Of a stretch of 64,000 nt of DNA, positions 48,801 to 60,800 are shown one piece after another; position 1 is the first letter of the stretch, and each line of letters begins with the position of its first letter. Below the pieces are notes generated by a model, which made no database searches, was not told the DNA's origin, and saw nothing but the letters and a program-made list of their open reading frames with translations. This DNA comes from Haliclona indistincta (lineage: Eukaryota > Porifera > Demospongiae > Haplosclerida > Chalinidae). A program made the position numbers and the translations under genes. Where the stretch lies: positions 6,638,191-6,702,190 of the forward strand of contig OZ024789.1 of assembly GCA_964017065.1 (NCBI GenBank). Reading direction: 5' to 3'.

Positions 48801-51800
48801 CACGCTTAGAGAGAACAGACTAAACGTTAGAGGACCCAGTAAGTGTAACTAGAATAGGCCGCCTTTTGCAATCTGAGAATTTACCCAGACGTTGACAATC
48901 ACGAATAGAAAACTCAGAAATATTGCCATCACCAAATTTTAACGTCTCAGTAATAGCACTGGTATCATACAACAACCGGGAATTTCTAGGAGAACCTTTG
49001 GTGCATTCATTCACCCTAAATATAACTAGGTTGAACTTTCTCTCACCGGCATGGCTGAATCTGGCAAATGATGGCCCTGCACTCTGAGAGGAACCCAGCC
49101 GACCACCAGCAGCACTGAAACTTGAGGCAACAGTATGAGTACCCGCTGGCTGCTCTTGAGTTAGAGCCGAGACCGCATTGATACCCGAAACAGCTTGAAG
49201 GCCAGCATGAGACATGTCAGCAAGTTTTTCCTATAGAACTCACGTCTCGGGTAAGGGCAGAAACAGAATCTTTAAGAGTTGGAGACTGTTCGAAAGGCGA
49301 CTTTAGATAGGCCGGTGCACTGGCGGTGAACCCACTCCTGGCAATGACCGTTACAGAATATGGAGCGACCCTTCTTACGAGAAGTGGCGTCAACAACCTC
49401 CTCAGAACAGACGGGGCATAGAATAGGTTGTTTAGTCTGTTTGCTAGCCTGTTTAGAGGCCACAGAGCGAGACAACGACGAGCCATTCTTTACAACAAAG
49501 CTCGAGTTCATTCTCTGGTCTCTCATACTCTGATAATATTTCTGTCGCTTCTGGGTAGGCTGATCATGACCATTATCATTATCTTTTTTAAACAAGACTT
49601 GCCCTTAACAAACTGGGAACCTTCTTGAAGAATTTTTGTGCGCCAGTAGTAGCTTTCTTTTCTGAAGTAAACCTGGATTTGCTAGGAAGAGTTCTTGTGC
49701 TGCTTCATTTGTCCTCTTTTGATAATTCTTTGGAGGCTGTTTCGTTTCTTTCTTGAAAATGGTTGACATTACCTTAATTTCTTCACTGCCAAGATATTTG
49801 TGTCCTTCAAGAGTCACAACCTCAAGGTTTTAAAGTAGAAAGTTACAAGCTGTGAAATTATAACTGTCAAGTATCGAACTTTGCCATCGCCACAGGGGAG
49901 AAATTAGTAAATTCGAACAACTTTTCGGTGGCTATAGAATTGGATCTGAAGTCACACGTCATACGTAGAACGATGTTACTCCTGTCAGTTGCGCGAACTG
50001 CAATGCCATATGTAGTGATTTGTTGAATTGCTTTTAGAGTCTCCAGTATCTTTACTAGAGATAGGGAAGGCTCACTTTCTTAGGTGCCGCTTGAAGTTTC
50101 GTCCTCCCTGTTGATGATGTAGCCAAATGCAACCGTATATTTTGTCCGTTGGTTTCACCAGGTATGTCGGCATAACTATTCTACAAAAGTATTAAGAAAC
50201 GAGGAAAATAATCACTAGATATTAAGTGTACCCTTACTTGTGGTTCATAGGTTGTAGTCAAGTTTCTCGTCATTGTTACAGGAGGCCCTACCATCACACC
50301 TGGCTCTGTTCTACCATCACTCTGACCTGGCTCTGGTGTTCCTCTTTAATATCTAGTGAACTTGCTGGTCATTTACTATGTCAACAAAAACCCTATTCCA
50401 ACTGTCATCCTTGATCTGTCAGATGACAAATAGGCAGCGCTATAAATGTTCATTGCCTCACAAGTGTACTGTGTAGTTTTACTCGGTTTTATTAGCCTAC
50501 CTGAAGATGATCTTCATCCACCACATCTTGGAAACTAATTTTAATGGGTTGTGTGACTCCTCCACTAAACTTTATAGGCCTTGCTCGTTCGTTCAAGTGC
50601 ATCAGACTGTCTTAACCTTCTCACCAGACATCTTCCACAGTTTATACACGCGGTAGAATTCGAAGACTTTCTTCTGCCACTCTAATAACAAGCCCTGTAC
50701 AAAAACATCTCGCTTTAGCAAAGCCTTGCTATCTTCATCCATTCCCGACCTACGTCCATAGCTCTGTTCAAAAAGTTTTTCAAGGTCCTATGCGAACTCG
50801 TCCACACTCTCATGACCCTGTTGTTTACGTCTCATCAACTGAGCTGATACTAAGGCCTCACTTTTAATTGGGTACAGCCTCTCACGTAAAGTCTGGGTAG
50901 CCACATCAAAACTACCCTTCATGCTAGCTGGCAGCAACTCGTACACTCGTCCGGCTTGCCCAGCTAGATGCAGTTCAAACTGCAGCAATTTAGTTTGCTT
51001 TGACCAACGCAGAAGCTCAGCATGCTTTGCTAACTTAGCAAGCCATCAACCAAGAGCATCTACGTCCTCTCGGTTTGCACCATCAAAGGCCGGCAAAGGG
51101 GGTAGCTTCAGAGGCCTCTCCTCACTGGGATTGCGCTCACGACCGTAGTGAGTCTCGCCTGATATTAAAGAGGAACACCAGAGCTAGGTCAGGGTGATGG
51201 TAGGGCCTCCTGTGTCCCTCAATTTTATTATAATTTATACACATAAATATTACAACAATCTTGTCAATCCCAGACTCAGTGTATCTTAAGTTTGCTTGTT
51301 TTATGAGCAGTTTGTTCTCCTCTCCAGCAGCCATTACAGACTCGTTTACAATGGTAGTCTTTTTTTCAAGTTAACAATCTTAAATAGAACAGGGAAAGAA
51401 AACGTGACAAAATAACAGTAGCACTGATGTGTAGGGAAAATATAATAATAAATAAAACCAAAAATAAAATAAGAGCAATACACAAAAAAACAACAGAACC
51501 AAACAACGAAACAAAACCAAACAACAGAAAAAACACAAAAAACTATCTAGCTAACATAAGATGTTGAGCAGAGCCAAGGGAACCCATGACAGAGGCAGCA
51601 TTTCATCGTTGAACAGTAACTGAAATTCTTTGTAGTATGCGGACTGTGGCCTCTTCTTCCCCCGTTGCTTGGGTCAACCGACGTTAAAGATCTTTAATGA
51701 AGTTCATAGTGGCAGGGATCATCGACATGGCGAGAGCTAGCGGTATAACAGTCCCAGAACCCCACTGCCACAGGTGTAAAGCAATAGGACGAGGTCAAGT

Positions 51801-54800
51801 TTGAATAGTTAATTTTCTTTCTCTCTTCTACTGAGAAACCCGTCACAGCCACAGCTCCCGCCTCTCTCGCAGCCAAATGGAGGTATGAGGGCGCAAATGT
51901 GTCTTGTCACAGTAGCATCCCAGCAATGGGGATGCTACTGTGACAGACACATGGTAGTCTTTGTTTTTGTACACAGTACATGATTGTGTTATTGATGTAT
52001 CCAGATATCAAACGATGGGAATTTGTTGCTTGTTTAAACTGTTATGAAAACTGAGGATTTAGTTTGAAACTATGCTTTTAGTATTAACAACAAGTGTGTT
52101 GTTCGTTTGTGTTATCAGTAAGTGCATATATACAGAATGCCGAGACCTATGTATTACTTGACAATTGCAGAATGCCAAGAGCTGTGTATTGCTTGACAAA
52201 GAGCACTGCTCTAGTCCTTCTTTGGCTTTTCTTGATGCGTCTGTTTTATCTTGATCCTCCCGCCACTATTGGTCATGTAAAATCATACTGGATTTCTCCT
52301 TACTACATGTTGTTCTACATTATTTATCCTTTCTTTGGTTTGCTAGCTGATGTCAAATTTGGAAAGCTTAAAGTTGCTTTATTCAGTGCCATGTTTGCTT
52401 TGTTGATATCCGTCTTGAGGTTAGTAGCAAATGTTCTTATTGACTTGAATATTAATGTTCAAATATTTGCCATCATTCTTTATATTTTGAGTGCACTGAG
52501 TCGCTCAGCTATAGTGTGCTTTCAGATATCAATGGCTTCACTAGCTATTGACCAGCTCATAGATGCAAGCAGTTTAACACTTACTTCTTTTATTTGGTGT
52601 CATTTTGGATTACAGCAGCTTGGCTTCCTTGTCAAGTATATAGTCCTCTGTAGTCTTCAACACACTAGTGTGTATGCCTTATTTGCACCAGAAGGTATCC
52701 ACATTGTAAGTATTCTTGCTGTCGTTATCTCCTGTTGTGTGTTTTTGAATCGTACAACTTTTATGCAACTTTCGACAAGAAATCCACTAATTCTTATTGG
52801 TCACGTTCTCAACTATGCCAGAAAGACCAAATACCCCAGACATCGCAGTGCACTAACGTACTGGCTTGATGACTATCCTCCAAGAATAGATCTTGGCAAA
52901 ACAAAATATGGTGGACCATTCACAGAAGAAGAGGTAGAAAATGTCAAGACATTTTTTCGTCTAATACCGGTCATGTTGATTACTTTATTAGTATACATCC
53001 CTGCTGAACCACTTGGTCGTTTTTACTCTTCAGCAAGCAATACCACTCAAAGTATTGGAGAATGTCTAGTATCTTCATCATATTTTTGTCAGTATGTGAT
53101 TGCAGTAATATTTGTTCCCATCAAAATCATCGTTTTTAGTCGATTTCGATACAAAATGAAGTGTTTTTCTACTCTCTTTCGATTTATTGGTTTCGGCATC
53201 TTATTGTCCATTCTAGGAAAAGCAGTTTTGCCTATTTTTGATTATCTTGCTAAATCTTCCTCTAACGAAACAGAATGTATCTTCAGCGATTCAACTAACA
53301 TCACTTCTAGCCAAACAAAGTATTATTTTCTCGTTGACTACCGTATTTTACTGATCCCTAAAGCTCTGAGTGGACTTGGAGCGACATTCATAATTCCCGG
53401 TAGTTTTGAGCTACTAGTTGCTCAGGCTCCAATTGAAATGCGAGGAATCATTGTTGGTTTATTCTTCTCTGTTAGTGGTTTATACGATGAGATTGGCTTG
53501 TTGTTAATTTTACCGTTTAAAGCGTTTCCCAGTTTGTGGCCTAGCTGTGAGTTCTACTTTTTTCTTGTTAACTTTGTCGTAATGTTAGTTAGCTTAGTTG
53601 GTGTGGTAATTGTTGGAAAATGGTACAAACTGAGACAAAGAGATGATCCATTCAATCCTTACTCGACTGTGGAAAACTTCTACGATAAAGATTTTGACAG
53701 GAGAGACAAGTACAAGTATGAAGCACTGGAGCACTGTAGCGTTGTGATCCATGACACTTGATGATGTACATAATTTGAACGTCGTATGTATCGTTGTTTA
53801 TTAAACTAAAACTTGTTTTAAACACTTTAGTCAGTTCAAGAGTCACAACATAGAATTGAGGTTTGAGTGGGTTTGGTGCCAATAGGCTAGTCTCCTCCCC
53901 AGACCACAAACGCTGTAGGCTGGCTTTGGAGTCTGGGGTGGGCAGGTTTAGAACAGTATTTACTCGTGAAGGTAACGGTGAAATACCTTTGTTGTTGATG
54001 AGGTGGCCGAGATAGGTTAACTCCGCAGCTCCGAAGATGCATTTGGCCCGGTTGACAACGAGTCCGTTGTCAGAGAGAAGTTGGAAAACAGTACGTAGGT
54101 GAGTGCTGTGGTCCGCTGTGTTCTTGCTGGCTACCAGGATATCGTCTAAATAGACAAATACGAAAGGAATTCCTTGAAGTATTTGTCCATGAGCCTTTGG
54201 AAGGATTGGGCAGCGTTTTTAAGTCCAAATGGCATACGAAGGAACTCCCACAGACCGAAAGGGGTGATTACAACCGTCTTGGGTATGTCACCGGGAGTCA
54301 TCGGGATTTGATGATAGCCTCGTACCAAGTCGATCTTTGAGAAGATTGTTGTACCTGCCAGGTTGGCGTTGAAGTCTTGAATGTGAGGCGGCGGGTAAAG
54401 ATCGTCCACAGTTACATTGTTGAGGCGGTGGAAATCGCCGCAAGGTCGCCAACCCCCTCCTGGTTTCTGGACCATGTGTAGAGGAGAAGACCAAGGTGAG
54501 CAGGAACGACGGATAATGCCAAGCTGTTCCATCTTTGTGAATTCTGCCTTTGCTGCTGTCAGCTTGTCTGCATTTAGGCGGCGGGCACGCGAGTGAAGAG
54601 GTGGTCCAGTTGTAACGATGTGGTGTTCGACTCCGTGCTTGTTATTGTCTGAAGGCTGAAAACGGGGGACGAGGAGTTCGGGGAAATCAGCTATGATGCG
54701 GTCGAAGGTATTGACCGAGGGCGCATGGATGCCGGTAACTGATTGTAATTTGCTGGCCATCTGGGTAGGAATTGTTGTAAAGTCGGTCATTGAGATGAGT

Positions 54801-57800
54801 CAGCGTCCGTCCGCTCATGTCGATTGCTAGATCGTTGTTGATAAAAAATCAGCTCCGAGGATTGGCTCAGTGACTTCAGCAACGTAGAACTCTTGGGTAA
54901 AGAGGCGGCCTGACACAAGGAGGAGGGTAGCTTTCTTTTTGCTCCATGTCTTGATGGGGGATCCGTTGGCAGCCAACAATGGGTCACTTTGTGATAGGGA
55001 GGTTTTGTCCGTGGCAGACGCTGGGAGGACAGAGAAGTCGGCTCCGCAATCAACAAGGAAGGTGCGTCCAGAGCGGCGGTCATGAACGGTCATGGTGTTC
55101 TTGTCTTTGTGACCGACTGCTGAGACATTGCTGGGCGTGCCAGGATCTCCTTCGATCAGGTGTCCTAATGGACATCCTTTTTGCTGGCATTTTCGAGCGG
55201 CTTTGCCGAACTTGGTGTTGGTAGAAACACAATGTCTTAGAGGGTGATTGAGGTCGGCGGCGTTGATTTACCTGGTTACCACCTATTCTTGATATAGCGA
55301 TTACCAGCAATTTTCAGAAACGAGTAGATTGTTCTCTATATTGCAGTTTCAGATTCTGGACAGCAAGAGGATTCGAATGATACCATTATTGCAGTGTTTC
55401 TACAAAGAACAACTGCAGTAGCCGTGATAAACTACACAGATTCTTTGTATTTTTTCTCCGTTTGTCCTTATAATAGAGATATACGGTCAATGGCACAATA
55501 ATGTAACTTACATACAATAATGTAACAATGTTTATCTCGCGTTAAAAAATTCCCCCAAAATTTAAGATCGTAATAATTATTGTAGAAAACACATAATTGT
55601 ATTAAAAGACAAGAGGAACAGTAAACAAGAAGACAATAGAGAAGAAAGAGTAAAAAAACTACTGATCAAAAACACAAAGTTCACCATCCAATAAATCATC
55701 TAGTAAAGAAAAGAAATAATCTGTATCTTCAGAGTCATACAGTTTTGACTATCTTTCAAATACTCAAGAACAGTGCCTCGGTACCACTGTAGGCCTTTAT
55801 CTGACTCAAATAAGTGATCAATCCTCTTGTTCACTAAGAGCTCAGGATTTGTTACGAACTGTTCTGTAGAGAATAGTTTTAGCAAGTTAATGAGCAATTG
55901 AGAATGAGAATGTGGCTTCTTATTGTGTGAAAAGATAAACACACAAATGGCTAATGTTTTGTATGTGCATTCAGAGTGACCACACATGAAGTGATACAAT
56001 CCAACACCACTTCATTTGTTACTACTGACAAAAAAAGGTAAACCGTTGCTTCTAGTACTCACAGACGAATCTACGAAGGAAAGTAGGGCTGAAGTTGAAA
56101 TTTTCAGCTTCTATAGTGAAGTACCCCTTGCTCTGGAAGCCATAGCAATGCTCTTACAGTAAATACAAAATAGCTTTAAAGCAAAGGAGTGCACTCTGGC
56201 TTACTAGCCAGCTAATTACTTGTTAATGAAAAACAAACAAACTAGTAAGTGTTTCTTAGCTACGTGACACTCAGCAGCTTAGATAGACGTATTTCAAGTT
56301 TTAAGATAGATGAAAAATGGCAAACTTTGCATGCAAATACAAGTGAAACTATTATCAGATTCAAGTTTTACACCCTTGAAAACCCTAGGTTGACTTACTT
56401 TGAACGCACAAAACAAGGCTTTGTGCCATGATCTGAATCCAAATTTGCGGAGAAAAAAAAACAATATTATTTTACGGTATGGTAATCGCTACTTGATATC
56501 ACGTGAGGGATAGTAGCAGGGATTTCCATAATTCGATCAGCGTCGGCAGCCAGTTCGTCTAGGTTCGTCTTCCCGGAGGCCGCGAGGATCTGTCGAACCT
56601 CGGTGGGGAGTTGAGCTAGGAAAAGGGCTCGGAGTAGCGTTTCTGGGTCCGCGTTGAGCGAGCGGATGTGGCGCAGGAGAGCAGATGGTTTCTTGTCACC
56701 TAGGCCGGAGAGCGAGAGTAGCTCATTGTCTTTCTGGGTCTGCGTCTTTCCAAATGCCTTGATCAATGCTTCCTTGAGGGCTTTGTACTTGTCTGTCATT
56801 GGGGGAGCTAGTATGAAGGCTTCCACCTCACCAGCTGCCACGTTGTCGAGAGCTGCCACCACGTAGTTGTACTTGGTCAGATCCTCTGTTATGGGAGGTT
56901 GTCGGGTGGCGAACTGCGCCTCTACTTGGGCAAACCACACCGCAGGACGAGACAGCCTGAAGGTGGGTAACTTGAGGGAAACAGCTTGAATGGCAGGCGC
57001 GGGATCATCTTTGGGAACTGCTCATAGGGCTAGGGCGATAGATAGCCTCTACGTTGGGGACGCCATTTCAGATCACGTCGGGGTCACCACTTTGGCTATG
57101 CCAAATAATAATGATTCTTATCAAAGACTACACAGCAAGAAACATCAATAATTATCATACATGTGTTCACCACAGTCTAGTCCGTATAGCTCCGTCTTCC
57201 TAGGTGCCACAACACCTTTCCCAAAGAGGGTCTGGTGTCTAACGTCGATTTTCTTGGGCCTAGCGGAAGTGAACAGTACGTGACTCGCGCGTGATCAATA
57301 ACACTTGCAATGGCGGCGAAGCAGTGCTATTTGTGCAGAAAAGAGGTTCCCGATGCTACAAAGCGGCGCAGGCTTACAAACCCAGACGTCATTGCTTATG
57401 TTTGTAGCTTGCCCAGATCCTCTCGCCATCACCTGCCGTGCAGTGTGCTTCGTCTACAGCCAGTGCTACTAGAGTATCTATATACACCTTCGAACAGAGC
57501 ATGTTTTTTCTAAGGTTTTTGTCACACAAGAGGCTTTCTGGTGACAGATATACAAGTTGGTAATCTCCAGCAACAATACCTTGTACTACCTGACGGTCCT
57601 TCGCCTCAACTAACACACACTCGATTCCTCTCCTTCCAAAATTAGCCACTTGGTCTTTCATTGCAGGCGATCGAATACCAGGACACGTCGTGCCCTAGAA
57701 CAAACCCGGTAATCGCATATTCCTGGCTTTAGATAGGCTAGCTGGACGTACACCATGATTCCAGCCATTTCACGTGACATATGACGCATTAATTAGCCTT

Positions 57801-60800
57801 CAACCAATCAGAATCTACTGCACAAATCCTGCAGTGTTATCGTTCCCAGCCCAAGAAAATCGACGTTAGACACCAGACCCTCTTTGGAGCGAGCGGAAAA
57901 GGTATGGTCTGTGGACGAGACTACCAATTGGCTGGTGTTATCCTCTGACAACAGCATCTTTCTCAAAAATATCTTACCAATATTTTGGTTGTTTGGCAGT
58001 TGCTATCTTCGCTTCTCACCTTACTAGAAGCTTGTGACTCTCAGACTCAGTGTATCTTAACTTTGCTTGTTTTATGACGTGATGCTTGTGCATATTCACA
58101 ATATGATATGGGGTTAGGTTTCGTGCTTGCATTGCCTGCTATATTGTTAAGCCTTTCTTCTTTACTAGTGCTATGTTAAAGGTGATCCTAGCTAGGCACT
58201 TGGCGCAGAGGACTGCGATCTGATTGGTTAGGATAGCCATAATATCCTGGTTTCTGTAAACTAGACTATTATGTTCACCAAGTGAAATTTCTATCAAGTG
58301 TATTGATGTTATTGTATTGTACCATGTTTTGTTTTGTAGCGAAAACTAGCAGTTCTTCACATCAAATATGAACACCTGTCTATGAAAGAGACTCAAATTT
58401 CTTCATTGATATCCTTTCTACACAAGATACCATCAGTCTCCTCTTTGCAATTCGATAATTCCACATGGAACGGACAGGTAAAATTTTGTATAATATATTT
58501 TGTTACATACACTACATAGCTAGCAGTTAGGCACTAATATTAGCCAAGCCTAACATGCTCCTGCTACAAACCAAAAATAAGGAGCTAACACTACAATGTG
58601 TATGACACGCCGAGGATTTTGTGAAATCTGTTTATTCTGGGCTTTTAATCCACTTAATCTTGGTTGTGATGCACGCTTCATGCACTGAAAACCTTGTAAA
58701 GCTGGAATCAGTCTGAAAGCTAAACAAACAGTTTAATGTGCATTGAATTCAACATGGATTGCAGATTGCACTGCAAAACTCAACCTAATTCACAATACTT
58801 ATGTCTTTCTAACTGTCTTGTATTTTTCCAGTTGCTTGGTGTTACAGAGAAGAACCACTCTTTAGCTGCATGGTCTCTGATACTCTACAATCTTCCTCTT
58901 CTCTCTGCTTACCTTCTTCCTGAACATTGGAGCTCGATTGCTGAGATCATCATTGAAACACTACCTTACTACAGTATTGGATTGAATGGATACAGAATGA
59001 CGGACAGCGTTCTGTTGTGCCTACAAGCTCCTTGGTTCCAACAGCTAGGTCTACTTCATGAGCACATTGTGGATGGCTGCTTGAAATGCTCAGCAAGCCT
59101 TCTTCCTAAAAGGCATGTATGCAAGTACAACTTAAAAATTAGACAGAATTTTAGTTTGCACTGTTTATTCTTAGGGATTTTCTTTGTTATTTATTTTATA
59201 GCTGGTTCAAAGAACTCAGGGGTGGTTTATTAGCTTGCTGTCATGACAACAAGGATCTTAGCTCTTTGCCGACTACTTTGTCAATTGCTTACAAGCTTTT
59301 GAATCCTCAAGTTGACAATGTGGAGACTTTATCAAAGAAGAGGCGCACAAAGTTAATGTCTCTGTTTGATAGCATTCTGTCATACAGCAAGGTACATATT
59401 GCTTGAACTATAATATAGTTTGAGAGTTTTTATGCTGTATTTGTATAGGTATTGCAGGCTATGCCGTTCTCTTCTTCGTCAATATCAACTATTTTAAGAA
59501 CTGTTGTGGGAGTGTTTCACTGGTGTGCTGCAGCTGTCCTTACCATGGTTAGTCATTCAAAGCAATTCATTGATGCTTCTGTTTTTAGACTCCAGCTATG
59601 CATTTTTACATTATGATCAGATTTAGCATGTTTTGTTATCAATATTATTTTTTTTCCTGTAGCAATCAACAGAACGACCAACTGTTGTTGAAGATGAAGA
59701 CCAAATTGTGACTGCAATAGTTGACTTGCATTGTCTGCTGGCATGGCTGTTACATCAACTAACCAGATCGCTGGCGCTAGTCTCCAAAAGATCACGCAGT
59801 AAACAGCTGCAAGGATTAGACTGGATGCTGGTGTGTGAATCTCTATTGCTATGGACTTGTGATGGCGCCTTTGTTTGTCTCACAACATTACCAAATGCTA
59901 GCAGAGTAAGTATTTTAATAAGCTCAACGTAATCATGTGTGTCCATCATTCACTCAACTTGCGCAACATTGATGCTGTTCGTTACTGTAATGATGATTGA
60001 TGTGATGTAGGACGTGCATCATTAGAAGTGTGTGCTGACCAGTCCAATACTAAGACTATAGTTTTGATGGTGCTTTGTGCTTTATATCACTTCCTCTTTG
60101 GATTACATCCTCATTATTACCCGTGCGCAGTATGCACGAGGGTTATGCGTTTGTGTCCGTCTGTGTATGTACGTATGTATATGTTTGTCGTCAAAAAACA
60201 CGCTTGTTTACGTCTTACCGATCGAAACTCTCCACGAAAAAACTCTCTGCAGCTTCTTCACTGAATTTATAGCCTTGCTCAAGCGGCTAATCCATGGCTT
60301 TCTAAAGCTACGTGTCCTTGTAAGAGCACTTTACGGTATTGTGGGTGTGTCACTCAACCTCCTATACATGTCGATGTCCTCACTCAGTCTCACATGTACT
60401 GTACGTCAGAGCTTCTTGAGACCTATAGCTACGGTATCAGTCTTTCTGTGTTGTGTTGTCCATCGTTCTCTCTGATCCTACTGCTGATGCACCCTTAAGC
60501 ACAGGCGTCTAACTTATGCATGAGTAACCTACATGTGTATTATTTTGTTCATCTTTCTCTAGTTGACTGACAAACTACAGGCTTGCTTCCTGTTAGTGGC
60601 TGAAAAAGTGTTTGAGCTGTCAATTAAAGCTACTTCCTCTTCTGCCACTTTAGTAGAGAAATCACGTGTAAGAGTGTATATCATTTCTTACTATTTTTGT
60701 TGTTTACTTCTTGTTTGCAGATACAAGCTTTCTCTGGTGAATCTCTGTGTAGTGTACTTCAACAGTACTGCTCTAGGTGGTTACTATTGGCTACTAAAGT

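Noticed and set aside
59708..60475. + and - ORFs over the URB2 intron with VCVRLCMYVCICL-like sequence
   Set aside because: Low-complexity translation of a GT/TA-rich repeat; not a convincing exon.
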